NCBI GenBank assembly: GCA_003353795.1
Contig: PIVY01000008.1
Coordinates: forward strand, 1-53,996
Length of the DNA stretch: 53,996 nt
DNA from: a bacterium
GTDB taxonomy: Bacteria > Krumholzibacteriota > Krumholzibacteriia > LZORAL124-64-63
Reading direction: 5' to 3'
The first letter of the stretch is position 1; every line of letters begins with the position of its first letter. The position numbers and the translations under genes were made by a program. The notes below the pieces were generated by a model. It did not search any database. It was not told the origin of the DNA and saw only the letters and a list, made by a program, of their open reading frames with translations. Positions 34,484-43,867 of the stretch are shown here, piece after piece.

Positions 34484-37075
34484 ATGACCCGAACGATCCT
34501 CCCCCTCGTCGCCCTCCTCCTCTGCGCCGGGTTCGCCATCGGCGCCGACGAAGCCGCTGACACTCCGGCGCCGGTGACCGTGACCGTCGCCAAGGTGTTG
34601 CAACTCGGGCCGGTCCCCTTGCCGCTGCCGGCGTTTCACGATGCCGACGAGAACGGTGTGACGCTGGAGGCTCTGCTCGCCTCGCGGTCGCTGGACACGG
34701 CGACCCTGAGGCCTCGTGACGGACAGCGCGTTGCGCTCGCCGGCGGCGATACCGAGGCGTGGCGTGAGCGCGACACGCCGGTCTCGTGGCAAGCCGGCGG
34801 CGATGATGCACGAGAGATGTGGCTGGCCTTCTACCTGCGCGGCGATCGCTGGCAGGAGGGGAATCTGCTGATCCCCGCGCCCGAGGACGTCCACGTACAG
34901 GCCTGGCTGAACGGTGAAAAGATCGCCCTCGAGAATGTCCACGCCGACGAGGCAGCCAAGGAGCGCAAGGGGCAGCTGAAGCTACCGACCGGCACCGGGT
35001 TGGTGCTGATCCGCGCGGTGGCGTCCGCGGACCTCGAAGACGCGTGGTCGCTGACGCCGAGGGTCGAGCTCGACGCCGAGGCTCCCGCGGGCACCCTGAC
35101 CGCCACCACCGAGAGTGATCGGCCCGCGGACATCAACCTGATCCTCGACGCTCCGAGGCTGGGCGGTGCGGCGATCTCGCCGGACGGCAGCCTGGCCGCG
35201 ATCCGGCTCTCGGAGTACGGCGCCGACGGGAAGCGTCGTAGCTGGTTGGAGATCCGCCGCGTGAAGGACGGATCGCTGGTCACCACCTGGCGCGGCAGCG
35301 ACGCCGGCGGTCTGCAGTGGTCGCCGGACGGATCGCGCCTCTCGTTCACGCTCAGCAGCGGCGACGCCACCGACCTCTGGCTCTTCGATCTGGCCACCGG
35401 CGAGACCACCACGTTGCTGCGCGGCATCGCGGACATGGGCGGGTACCAGTGGGCGCCCGACGGGACGTTCGTGGTCTACTCGGTGCGCGTGGAAGCCGAG
35501 GAGGACGACCGCAAGGTCAAGCGCGTCGAAAATCCCGCCGACCGCCAGGGCTGGTACCGCAATCGGAGCTATCTGGTACAAGCCGCCGTGCCCTCGGGTG
35601 TCTCCCGCCGCCTCACCGCCGGCCCCATGTCTCCCGGGAGCTGGAACATCAGCCCGGACAGCCGTCGGCTGCTGTTCTTCGTGGGCGACCAGGATCTCGA
35701 GGGCGGCCGCCCATACTTCTCCAGCGAGTTGTGGGAGCTGGATCTGTCGACCCTCGCGGTCACGCAGATCCTGACCGACCGCTGGATCAACGGCGCCGAG
35801 TATGCACCCGACCAGTCCACCCTGCTCCTGCGCGGTTCCCCCTCGGCCTTCGACGGCCTGGGCCGCAACCTGCCCGACGGTGTGCAGGCCAACGACTACG
35901 GCGGCCAGCTCTACCTCTACGACCGCGAGTTGGGCGACGCGACGCCGCTCACCATGGACCTGCGCCCGGACGTGAACGGCTACTGGTGGTCGCCGGACGA
36001 CGGCCTGGTCTACGCACTCTGCACCGACACCCAGTTCCGCAATCTCTACCGCTGCGATCCGGAGAAGGCCGACTGGCACCGCGTCGACACCGGTGTCGAG
36101 TTCACCGACCAGTTCGATCTCGCGCGCAAGGGCCGCGTGGCCGTGGCGCGGGGCTCGGGCGCAACCACGCCCTGGCAGGTCCACGCCGTCGACCTCAAGA
36201 AGAACAAGCCGCGCCTGCTGCTCGATCCCGGCGCCGACACCTGGAGCGACGTCGAGTTCGGCGACGTCACCTACTGGCAGGCCCCGCTGCCCGATGGCGA
36301 GATGCTCGACGGCCGCATCATGTGGCCCGTGAATTACGACGCATCGAAGACCTACCCCGTGATCGTCTATTACTACGGCGGCACGTCACCGGTCACCGTG
36401 GACTTCGGCGGCCGCTACCCCAAGAACGTGTGGACCGGCCAGGGCTACATCGTCTACGTGCCCGAACCCTCGGGCGCCACGGGCTACGGCCAGGAATTCG
36501 CCGCCCGCCACGTCAACGACTGGGGCAAGCGCACGGCCTGGGAAGTGATCGAGTCGACCAAGGCGTTCCTGGCCGAACATCCCTCGGCCGACCCTGAACG
36601 CGTGGGCTGCATCGGTGCCTCCTACGGGGGATTCCTCACCATGTACGTCACCACGCAGACGGACATGTTCGCCGGCGCCGTGAGCCACGCGGGCATCTCG
36701 TCGATCTCGAGCTACTGGGGCGAGGGCCTCTGGGGTTACGCGTACGGCGCCCGCGCGCTGGCCAACGCCTTCCCCTGGCAGGACCGCGACCTCTACATCG
36801 AGCAGAGCGCGCTCTTCCATGCCGACAAGATCAACACGCCGCTCCTCCTGGTGCACGGCGACAGCGACACCAACGTGCCGGTGGGCGAGAGCGATCAGCT
36901 CTTCACGGCGCTCAAGCTGCTGGGTCGCGAGGTGGAGTACGTGCAGATTCAGGGGCAGGATCATCACATCCTGGATCACGAGCAGCGTGTGGTCTGGAAC
37001 GACACGATCCTGGCGTTCTTCGCGCGGACCTTGAAGGATCGGCCGGATTGGTGGAACGCGATGTATCCGGAGTAG
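34484..37075 (+). CDS. Exported S9-family prolyl oligopeptidase-like peptidase
   Basis: The 863-residue protein has a signal peptide (ending FAIGADEAA). A seven-bladed propeller-like region holds repeated SPDG/WSPD motifs (GLQWSPDGSRLSF, YQWAPDGTFVVY, WNISPDSRRLLFF). The C-terminal alpha/beta hydrolase has a Ser in GCIGASYGGFLTMY, an Asp in LLVHGDSDTNVPVG and a His in GQDHHILDHEQ. This is the dipeptidyl-peptidase/acylaminoacyl-peptidase type acting on peptides in the periplasm. I chose ATG 34484, after AGGAG, because it begins the signal peptide. Confidence 0.92.
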   Translation: MTRTILPLVALLLCAGFAIGADEAADTPAPVTVTVAKVLQLGPVPLPLPAFHDADENGVTLEALLASRSLDTATLRPRDGQRVALAGGDTEAWRERDTPVSWQAGGDDAREMWLAFYLRGDRWQEGNLLIPAPEDVHVQAWLNGEKIALENVHADEAAKERKGQLKLPTGTGLVLIRAVASADLEDAWSLTPRVELDAEAPAGTLTATTESDRPADINLILDAPRLGGAAISPDGSLAAIRLSEYGADGKRRSWLEIRRVKDGSLVTTWRGSDAGGLQWSPDGSRLSFTLSSGDATDLWLFDLATGETTTLLRGIADMGGYQWAPDGTFVVYSVRVEAEEDDRKVKRVENPADRQGWYRNRSYLVQAAVPSGVSRRLTAGPMSPGSWNISPDSRRLLFFVGDQDLEGGRPYFSSELWELDLSTLAVTQILTDRWINGAEYAPDQSTLLLRGSPSAFDGLGRNLPDGVQANDYGGQLYLYDRELGDATPLTMDLRPDVNGYWWSPDDGLVYALCTDTQFRNLYRCDPEKADWHRVDTGVEFTDQFDLARKGRVAVARGSGATTPWQVHAVDLKKNKPRLLLDPGADTWSDVEFGDVTYWQAPLPDGEMLDGRIMWPVNYDASKTYPVIVYYYGGTSPVTVDFGGRYPKNVWTGQGYIVYVPEPSGATGYGQEFAARHVNDWGKRTAWEVIESTKAFLAEHPSADPERVGCIGASYGGFLTMYVTTQTDMFAGAVSHAGISSISSYWGEGLWGYAYGARALANAFPWQDRDLYIEQSALFHADKINTPLLLVHGDSDTNVPVGESDQLFTALKLLGREVEYVQIQGQDHHILDHEQRVVWNDTILAFFARTLKDRPDWWNAMYPE

Positions 37076-37244
37076 GATTCGCAAGTTCTGCGCCCAAGAA
37101 CGACGGCCCGCTCCTCCTGTGCCGGGCAGTCATTTCAAGATGCCCCCGTCATCTCGGTATGACTCTGTCGACGGCCCCCATCAGCCCGTACAATGAAATC
37201 AGGCCGCAAGTGGCGGCATGACATTTCTATGGAGGGGGAGTTCC

Positions 37245-37916
37245 ATGAAGTACCAAATCCATGCATGTTCCATCCTGGTCATCATCGTGGCTCTTGCCGG
37301 CACCGCCGCCGCCGACATCACCGTCGAGAGTTTCGACCGCGCCAACTGGGCACTCATCGCCCATTGCGATTCGGCTCTCGTCCTGGTCGACGAGCTGGAA
37401 TGGGGGCTTTCCTACGGCGAATTCTCGAGCGAGGTCAGCGTTTCCCTGGGCCACACGGTGAGCGCGACGCAGCAGTCGACCGTGACCCTGGACGGCGACG
37501 AGCTCCAGATCATCGGGTCCGGCAGCTCGCGGATCATCCGCACCGAGTCCGGCGCTTGTGAGAGCGCCCAGGCGGATTCCTGGATCTCCCTCAGGTTCAC
37601 GACGTCCGAAAACTCGACCCTCTTGATCGACAACCACGGATTCGTCTCGTCGGGCGACTACTCCCGACCCTGGTTCTCGGTGGTCGATTTCGCATCCGGC
37701 GAACCTGTATTTTTTCAGCAGACCGTCGACCACGTCGGCAGCATCCCCCTCGAGGCCGGGGTCGTGTATTCCCTCCGCCTCAACGTGCTCAGCCAGGCCG
37801 AAGGCGACGGTCCCGTCGACGAGTCCGCGGCCTTCGAGTTCGATCTCGCCGTGGTGCCCCAAACCGTGGCGGTGGAAGTGTCGAGCTTGTCGTCGGTCAA
37901 GGGACTCTTCCGGTAG
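37245..37916 (+). CDS. Exported protein of unknown function
   Basis: The 223-residue protein has a signal peptide (about residues 1-20, ending GTAAA), then a beta-rich body without recognised domain. Short Ser/Thr-rich strands resemble a jelly-roll or Ig-like surface module (for example SWISLRFTTSENSTLLIDN, GVVYSLRLNVLSQAEG). It ends in SSLSSVKGLFR, with a basic last residue, as some short sorting tails do; this is only a resemblance. The ribosome-binding site GGAGGGGG lies before ATG 37245. It is followed by a bidirectional terminator. Confidence 0.65.
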   Translation: MKYQIHACSILVIIVALAGTAAADITVESFDRANWALIAHCDSALVLVDELEWGLSYGEFSSEVSVSLGHTVSATQQSTVTLDGDELQIIGSGSSRIIRTESGACESAQADSWISLRFTTSENSTLLIDNHGFVSSGDYSRPWFSVVDFASGEPVFFQQTVDHVGSIPLEAGVVYSLRLNVLSQAEGDGPVDESAAFEFDLAVVPQTVAVEVSSLSSVKGLFR

Positions 37917-37933
37917 CAGACGTTCGCAGACGC

Positions 37934-37969
37934 AACGAGGCCCGGTGGCGTGAACCACCGGGCCTCGTT
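37934..37969. terminator. Bidirectional hairpin terminator
   Basis: A perfect 15-bp stem (AACGAGGCCCGGTGG against CCACCGGGCCTCGTT) with loop CGTGAA lies between convergent genes ending at 37916 and 37985. It has no long T-run on either side, but its symmetry and place suit a shared terminator. Confidence 0.75.
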
Positions 37970-37984
37970 CGTTGGCGACGGAGC

Positions 37985-39733
37985 CTACTTCGTCAGGACC
38001 ATGGTCCGTCCGAGGATCCGTTCCTCCGTCTGTAACCGATAGATGTAGCCACCGCTGGCTGCCCGGCCGCCGGCATCGGTCTCTCCCGCCCAGCGCAGTT
38101 CGTGCCGCCCTTCTTGCCGCGTGCCGTCGACCAGGGTGCGCACCAGGCGTCCCTGCAGGTCGTGAATGGTCACGCGCACGTGCTGGGTGCGCGGCACAGT
38201 GAAGGCGATGGTCGTCATGGGGTTGAACGGGTTGGGGTAGTTCTGATCCAGGACCAGGCCGATCACCGGAATCTCGTCCGCGGGATTCTGGTCCTCGATG
38301 CCCACGGTGCCGCCGCCGAACGTCCCGTCCACGTTCACGCTCTTGGCCGCGATATCGGGAGTGCCGCTACGCTCGTCCTTCCAGATGAGCCGCGCGGCGC
38401 CGTCGTCGGTGCCCACGGCGCGCAGGTTGCTCTTCACGCTGAGGGTCGAGGCCACGGCGATGGGCGAAGGATCCCACATCACGTTGCCGTCGAAGTCGCT
38501 CAGCATGGCCACGATCTCGTCGTCGCCCCAGGCGCCGGACACGTTGGCGTTCCAGGCCACGGTGACGCCGCCCGGGTGCACGGCCGCCGCCATGAAGCTG
38601 ATGTGCGTGCTGGAGATGGGCACGAAGGTGCGACCCGCGTCGCCCCACAGGCGGTCGCCGTTGGCGGCGAACTTCTGGCCCTTGACGCCGAAGTTGTTCT
38701 GATTGCCGTCAGCCTGGGTCCAGAAGACGAGGAGATCGCCGCTCGTCTGGTCGTGGGCCACCAGCGGGTAGTATTCGTTGTGATTGTTGTCGGTACTGAC
38801 GCGCACGCCGCCGTAGGGAAAGAACCACTGGCCGTCGGCGTCGAGGTGCTGGATATAGCTGTAGATGAACACGCCGGCGCCCGATTCCCAGGCCACGAGT
38901 GCTCCGGCCGCACCATCGCTCATGAGCGTGTAGTCGTGACCGAAGGGCAGCGAGCCGCCGTCGAATACGGTGATGGGCACGATCCAGACGCCGTCGCCGG
39001 CCGCGTCGAACTTCCGCACGGCTATCTGACGGTCGCCCATGAACTGGTCGTTGGGCACCCAGGACACGATCACGTCGCTGGCGCCGGCGGCGATGGCCTG
39101 CGGCCGGCCGGGCGACTCGGTGGACGAGCCGTGCACCACGATGCCGCCCGCAGCGTAGCGAAGCGTGCCGTCTGGCGCGATGCGCTGCATGCGGATGGTC
39201 TCGGCGCCGAAGTCGGGATGCTCTTCCCAGACCACGACGACATCACCGTCACCCGCGACCGCGAGGTTCGGGGGGCCGATGAATGCGTTGTTCGACGCCA
39301 CCTCGATGCCATGCGCTCCCCAGGGGAAGTTTCCGGCGGCGGTGATGCGATTGACACTCACAGTGGGGTTGCCGGTGCGGATGTCGCGCACGGCGGTGAT
39401 CGCGTCGTCGCCCGCCGCGACGAGATCCCAGTCCATGACCCACGAGTCCTGGGGCTGGTTCGAGGCGAGCAGTCCGTTGTGGCCCCAGACCTCGTCGCCG
39501 AAGGCATCGAGCCTCTGCACGGCGACGTCGTAGTTGCCGGACGCGTTGGTGTACCAGCCGGCGTAGCAGGCGCCGTTCTCCGCCATGACGAGGTGGGGCA
39601 CGGTCTGCTCGCCGGGACCGTCGCCGATGAAGAGGTCGGTGGCGGCGTCCTCCGGCCAGGTCGCGAGCACGGCGACGGGTGACGTCACGGCGATTGCGAC
39701 GAGGGAGCAGAGAATGATCTTGCAGGCGGTCAT
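37985..39733 (-). CDS. Secreted repeat protein with C-terminal sorting domain
   Basis: The 582-residue protein has a signal peptide (ending VAVLATW). A long region of beta-propeller-like repeats follows, built on VQRLDAFGDEVWG, VNRITAAGNFPWG, MQRIAPDGTLRYA, VRKFDAAGDGVWI and GQKFAANGDRLWG, each about 45-70 residues apart. The C-terminal domain reads LDQNYPNPFNPMTTIAF, then RVTIHDLQGRLVRTLVDG and ASGGYIYRLQ, as in the S8 peptidase nearby. It is likely exported to the cell surface. I chose ATG 39733, after GAGGAG; an upstream frame exists but has no signal peptide. Confidence 0.8.
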   Translation of the reverse strand: MTACKIILCSLVAIAVTSPVAVLATWPEDAATDLFIGDGPGEQTVPHLVMAENGACYAGWYTNASGNYDVAVQRLDAFGDEVWGHNGLLASNQPQDSWVMDWDLVAAGDDAITAVRDIRTGNPTVSVNRITAAGNFPWGAHGIEVASNNAFIGPPNLAVAGDGDVVVVWEEHPDFGAETIRMQRIAPDGTLRYAAGGIVVHGSSTESPGRPQAIAAGASDVIVSWVPNDQFMGDRQIAVRKFDAAGDGVWIVPITVFDGGSLPFGHDYTLMSDGAAGALVAWESGAGVFIYSYIQHLDADGQWFFPYGGVRVSTDNNHNEYYPLVAHDQTSGDLLVFWTQADGNQNNFGVKGQKFAANGDRLWGDAGRTFVPISSTHISFMAAAVHPGGVTVAWNANVSGAWGDDEIVAMLSDFDGNVMWDPSPIAVASTLSVKSNLRAVGTDDGAARLIWKDERSGTPDIAAKSVNVDGTFGGGTVGIEDQNPADEIPVIGLVLDQNYPNPFNPMTTIAFTVPRTQHVRVTIHDLQGRLVRTLVDGTRQEGRHELRWAGETDAGGRAASGGYIYRLQTEERILGRTMVLTK

Positions 39734-39925
39734 GGGCGTCTCCTCGAAAGGGATCGAATCTTGGGCGTCGAGTGTACTCCTCGTCGACGACACGATCAAT
39801 CGTGCTGTCAAAATACCTGACGACATGTCCGACCACGACGGTCGGGAAACCCGATCGAGATCGCGCGCGAATGCCGCGATCCTGGCTTACGTGCTTGCCG
39901 CCATCTCCGCGGCGGTCGACCAATC

Positions 39926-40033
39926 ATCCGCATCCTCGACCTGCGCGCCGGCGACTGGCTGGACTTCATCAACCTCGTGTAGATCGACGGACGGTGGGTC
40001 ATCGTGAGCGTGTTGTGGGGCCTGCGCGGGTAG
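39926..40033 (+). pseudogene. Remnant of an NTF2/lumazine-binding-like (SnoaL-type) protein with in-frame TAG
   Basis: One frame reads IRILDLRAGDWLDFINLV, then TAG (39980-39982), then IDGRWVIVSVLWGLRG and a normal stop. This is the C-terminal strand pair of putative lumazine-binding/SnoaL-like proteins, whose usual text is DxxDYxHLVKxDGxWxIVNVLW. The TAG sits where a Lys codon AAG is expected, so a single substitution explains it. The N-terminal part is not recognisable in the 190 nt upstream, so this is a decayed gene. The rest of the 389-nt gap (39734-40122) holds only the divergent promoter regions. Confidence 0.6.
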
Positions 40034-40122
40034 CCGGCCGCGGGCCATGACCATGAAACTCCGTTAACGTGGTCCCCGTAGATCCGGCTTCGGAGCCGCC
40101 ACCTACTCGCAGGGAGACCACC

Positions 40123-41280
40123 ATGATCAAGCCGACCTCGCGTCGTGATTTCCTGAAGACCACCACGCTCGCCGGCGCCGCGGGCGCCGTGGCCCTCGCC
40201 TCTCCGTGGTCCGGCGCGGCCTGGGCCGGCGAGACGCTCAAGGTGCTCGTGCTCGGCGGCACCGGCCAGACCGGACCCCACCTCGTGGGCCAGCTCCTCG
40301 AACGCGGCCACACCGTGACCCTGTTCAACCGCGGCAAGCGCTCCGAGAAGCTCTTCCCCGGCGTGGAGTGCCTCATCGGCGATCGCAGCCTGGATGCCGA
40401 AAATGGCCTCACCGCCCTCGAGGCCGAGGTCGCCGGCGGCCGCACCTGGGACGTCTGCATCGACATCTGGCCCCACATCCCGAAGATCGTCGAGAACACG
40501 GCGGTCCTGTTGAAGGACAACGTGGGCCACTTCATGTACGTGTCGTCCATCTCCGCCTACGCCGATCACTCGCAGCCCAACATGAACGAGTCGGCGGCCG
40601 TCAGCGAGGCGCCCGACGCGGACGACATGGAGTTCGACTGGGAGCTGTTCGGCCCCTTCAAGGCCGAGTGCGAGAACCGGGTCCGCCGCATCTACCCCAC
40701 CAACCACACCATCTTCCGCCCCGGCCTCATCGTGGGCCCCCGCGACTTCTCGTTCCGCGGCGGCTACTGGCCCGTGCGCGTGCGGCGCGGCGGCGAGGTC
40801 CTGGCGCCGGGCAACGGCTACGACCGCATCCAGTTCATCGACGGCCGCGACCTCACCGCCTTCCAGGTCCACTGCATGGAGGACCGCATCGGCAGCACCT
40901 TCAACGTCACCGGCCCCCATCCGCGGACGCCGCTCACCATGAAGAACCTGCTCGAGACGTGCAAGCGCACCAGCGGCTCCAACGCCACCTTCACCTGGGT
41001 CAGCCCCGGCTTCCTCGAGAAGCACGAGGTGAGCGCCTGGATGAATATGCCCTGCTGGCTACCCGTCGAGGGCGAGTACGCGGGATTCGGCACCCGCAGC
41101 GTGGCCAAGGCCGTGGGCTCGGGACTCACCTTCCTGCCGCTGGAGGACACGGTGCGCGACACGCTCACCTGGTACGACACGCTGCCCCAAGATCGCCGCG
41201 AGGGTATGGCGAACCGGGCCGGCGTGCTGCCCGAGCGTGAGGCCGAGGTGCTGGCGGCGTGGCACTCGCAGCAAGGCTGA
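40123..41280 (+). CDS. Tat-exported NAD-dependent epimerase/dehydratase-like protein
   Basis: The 385-residue protein starts with a twin-arginine signal (TSRRDFLKTT, then an Ala-rich h-region). An extended SDR Rossmann fold follows: VLVLGGTGQTGPHLV (Gly-rich nucleotide motif), later MYVSSISAYAD (where a Ser/Tyr active site would be expected) and TIFRPGLIVGPRDFS. Such Tat-exported epimerase-like proteins occur in many soil and marine bacteria but the substrate is unknown. A clear AGGGAG precedes the ATG. A hairpin (41291-41319) follows it. Confidence 0.88.
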   Translation: MIKPTSRRDFLKTTTLAGAAGAVALASPWSGAAWAGETLKVLVLGGTGQTGPHLVGQLLERGHTVTLFNRGKRSEKLFPGVECLIGDRSLDAENGLTALEAEVAGGRTWDVCIDIWPHIPKIVENTAVLLKDNVGHFMYVSSISAYADHSQPNMNESAAVSEAPDADDMEFDWELFGPFKAECENRVRRIYPTNHTIFRPGLIVGPRDFSFRGGYWPVRVRRGGEVLAPGNGYDRIQFIDGRDLTAFQVHCMEDRIGSTFNVTGPHPRTPLTMKNLLETCKRTSGSNATFTWVSPGFLEKHEVSAWMNMPCWLPVEGEYAGFGTRSVAKAVGSGLTFLPLEDTVRDTLTWYDTLPQDRREGMANRAGVLPEREAEVLAAWHSQQG

Positions 41281-41290
41281 CCAAAGAGTA

Positions 41291-41319
41291 AGGGCGCCGC
41301 TCCGGTGGAACGGCGCCCT
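41291..41319. terminator. Hairpin terminator between convergent genes
   Basis: AGGGCGCCG and CGGCGCCCT form a 9-bp stem with an 11-nt loop, between the epimerase-like gene (ends 41280) and the lipoprotein gene (ends 41340). There is no T-run, so strength is uncertain. Confidence 0.5.
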
Positions 41320-41339
41320 CATTCGTCGAACAGATCCGG

Positions 41340-43049
41340 TCAGTCTTCTTCCAGCAACAACCAGAGGTCGGACTCCTCCCAGCCCGGATCGTCCTCCGGG
41401 TCGAGGCGTTCCTCGTACAGGACCTCGCGGACCAGGCCGATGCCCGGCACGTACCAGGCCGTCCGCTCCTCGCGTGTGAACACGTCGCCTTCGGCGGAAG
41501 CCTCCAGCTCGGTCTCCACTTCCCAGGCATCCGACCAGTAGATCAGGAATCCGTCGAACTCGCCGATGACCAGGTCGCCGTACGAGATCACCTCGCCGGC
41601 GAGTGTGGCGTCGGCCGTCCCCTCGGGGAAGGTCACCGAGGCTGCCGAATTCCAGGTGTTGCCCACGACGAGGGGCGCTTCCGCGGAGACCAGCGGGGCG
41701 GTGAAGAGATACTCGTCGAAGCCCATGCCCCCGTCATCCTCGGCGAAGCCCAGCCAGCTCACGCCGCCGGACCCCACACCGATGATGTCGTACTCCTCGA
41801 AGGTCGCGAAGTCGGGACCGGTGTAGTCCTCGAGGTTCCATTGACCGGCGGTGGCCCGGGCGCCGTAGCCAAGGTACTGGGTCTCCTCGCCGGACCACTC
41901 GGGATCGGGATCGCCGATGCTGCCACCGGCCAAGGACCCTTCCAGGATGAAGTGCTGGCCGTCGGCCACGGGGAACGGATCGCCCGTGCCGGCCACCCGG
42001 GACGACCAGATGGTCTCGCCGGGCTGGACCACGCCGTTGGCGTCGGAGAATCCCGCGAACCCGATCTCGAGGAACAGACCGGCCGTGATGCCCGTGGGCA
42101 GCGGCACGGTCACCTCGGTGCCGGCGGCGTTCCAGAGCGGCTCGGCGCCGCCACCCGCTTCGAGGGTCAGCAGCAGCTGGGCGTTCATGCGGGACGGCGA
42201 GAAGGTGCCCGTGTCCATGGCCTCGCTGAAGATCACCCTGAGCGAGCCCTGGTCGGGAGACATGGTCGAGCCGCTGGGGGGATCGAAGCCCACGATTGTG
42301 GGCGGCGTGGTGTCGACGTCGGCGCCGGTGGTGAAGCTGAACGCCACCTCCTCGGCCAGGTTCTCACCCTGCTGAGACTGGACGCCGGTGCCGATGGTGA
42401 CAGTGATGATCGTGTTCTCGACGAAAGTGTCGTCGGGGTTGAGCGTGTACTGGCCCTCTTCGCCCTCGTCCACGCTGAACGGGTAGTTGGCCTTGGTGTC
42501 GTCGGCGATGGTGACGCCCGAGAGCAGGCTGGATTCGTTCATGTCCTGGGAGAACAGCAGCATCACCGAGGCGTTGCGATTGACGTTGGTGGCGCCGCTG
42601 GCCGGATCGGAATCCAGGAATGCCAGGATCGACGACTCGGTCCAGAAGCCGACCGTGAGCGCCGCCGCGAGATTGTTGCCCGCCACGTCCGCGAAGCCCG
42701 TGCCCACGGTCACCTCGACCCGCGTGCCTTCGGGCCAGTCGGTGTGGGCCACGGTGAGGTTGCGGTCGTCGGTCCAGGTCTGGGTCGTGATGGTGCCGTG
42801 GGATAGGGTGACGGCCCCGTCGTCGCTATCGGCATCCATGGGCTCGTTGAAGGTGATGACCACGGATTCGCTGTCGCTCACGTTGGTCGAGCCGTTGGAC
42901 GGGGATATACCGGCCACCGTCGGCGCATCGGTATCGGGCCCGCCGCCGTCGCCCGGATCGGTGGGATCGTCGTCGCTGCAGGCGGGAAGGATGATCGCGA
43001 GCGCCAGTACGCCCGCCAGGATCAACAGCAGTCGCCAGGGATTCCTCAT
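41340..43049 (-). CDS. Big_5 Ig-like domain lipoprotein
   Basis: The 569-residue protein has a lipoprotein signal (LALAIILPAC, Cys near residue 24), an Asp/Gly-rich linker (SDDDPTDPGDGGG), and three bacterial Ig-like (Big_5) repeats: PTVAGISPSNGSTNVSDSES, LDSDPASGATNVNRNAS and PTIVGFDPPSGSTMSPDQGS. Each is followed by the FNEPMDxxS/FSxxMDxxS-type strand. The C-terminal 250 residues are not recognised and end in a Glu/Asp-rich tail. It is likely surface-anchored. The ATG at 43049 follows GGAGG. Confidence 0.8.
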   Translation of the reverse strand: MRNPWRLLLILAGVLALAIILPACSDDDPTDPGDGGGPDTDAPTVAGISPSNGSTNVSDSESVVITFNEPMDADSDDGAVTLSHGTITTQTWTDDRNLTVAHTDWPEGTRVEVTVGTGFADVAGNNLAAALTVGFWTESSILAFLDSDPASGATNVNRNASVMLLFSQDMNESSLLSGVTIADDTKANYPFSVDEGEEGQYTLNPDDTFVENTIITVTIGTGVQSQQGENLAEEVAFSFTTGADVDTTPPTIVGFDPPSGSTMSPDQGSLRVIFSEAMDTGTFSPSRMNAQLLLTLEAGGGAEPLWNAAGTEVTVPLPTGITAGLFLEIGFAGFSDANGVVQPGETIWSSRVAGTGDPFPVADGQHFILEGSLAGGSIGDPDPEWSGEETQYLGYGARATAGQWNLEDYTGPDFATFEEYDIIGVGSGGVSWLGFAEDDGGMGFDEYLFTAPLVSAEAPLVVGNTWNSAASVTFPEGTADATLAGEVISYGDLVIGEFDGFLIYWSDAWEVETELEASAEGDVFTREERTAWYVPGIGLVREVLYEERLDPEDDPGWEESDLWLLLEED

Positions 43050-43285
43050 GGATCGTGACCTCCGGATAGGCTGACGGGGCCGCTGCAGGGAGCTGCCCGC
43101 TTTTCCTTGATCGAGTTCGGGATTCGAGCCTACTGGAAGAGAGACTCTATATCCAGGAGTAAGGTTGTCGGCAATTAGTGGCCTGAATTTAGCGCTCAGC
43201 GACAGTTGGCGATTGCCGCCTGGACGCGACGGGCGCAACTTGGGGCTGATCGAGCCGCATCTCCACTGGACCGGAGCCCGTCGCC

Positions 43286-43867
43286 GTGATCACGCTGCTC
43301 ATGATCGACAACCACGATTCGTTCACCTACAACCTGGTGCAGATGTTCCGTCTGCATCCGGTCAGTGTGGTGGTCCGTCGCAACGACGCCATCACGGTGC
43401 AGGAAGCGCGCGATCTGGCCCCTGACTGCCTCGTCATCAGCCCCGGCCCCCGCGATCCCGCCCACGCCGGCATTTCGAGCGATCTCATCGCCGCGCTCGG
43501 CGCAGAGATCCCCACTCTCGGCGTCTGCCTGGGGCTGCAGTGCCTCAACGAGGTCCATGGCGGGCGCACGGTCCGCACCGAGCCGGTGCACGGCAAGGTG
43601 AGCGACGTGACGCACACCGGTGGCGGTCTCTTCGCCGGGCTGCCGTCGCCGCTGCGGGTGGCCCGGTACCACAGCCTGGCCGCCGAGCCCACCGCCAACG
43701 CCCTGCGCGACGACCTCGACATCACCGCACGCACCGACGATGGCGTGATCATGGGGCTGTCGCACCGACGCCTGCCTCTGCACGGCGTCCAGTTCCATCC
43801 CGAGAGTTTCCTCACCGCTCACGGCGACCGGCTGATCGCGAACTTCCTGGCGCAGGTGCCGTCGTGA
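43286..43867 (+). CDS. pabA: Glutamine amidotransferase of aminodeoxychorismate/anthranilate synthase
   Basis: The 193-residue class I glutamine amidotransferase has its nucleophile C81 (GVCLGLQCLNEV), with H171 and E173 in VQFHPES. It opens with LMIDNHDSFTYNLVQMF, as in PabA/TrpG. It gives ammonia to the synthase encoded next, whose PIKGT motif marks aminodeoxychorismate synthase; so pabA is preferred over trpG. It starts at GTG 43286, and its stop overlaps the next GTG by 4 nt (GTGA). Confidence 0.93.
   Translation: MITLLMIDNHDSFTYNLVQMFRLHPVSVVVRRNDAITVQEARDLAPDCLVISPGPRDPAHAGISSDLIAALGAEIPTLGVCLGLQCLNEVHGGRTVRTEPVHGKVSDVTHTGGGLFAGLPSPLRVARYHSLAAEPTANALRDDLDITARTDDGVIMGLSHRRLPLHGVQFHPESFLTAHGDRLIANFLAQVPS

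Noticed and set aside
39980..39982. TAG read as pyrrolysine in the lumazine-binding-like remnant
   Set aside because: The N-terminal part of the gene is missing and there is no Pyl machinery in view, so a pseudogene is simpler.
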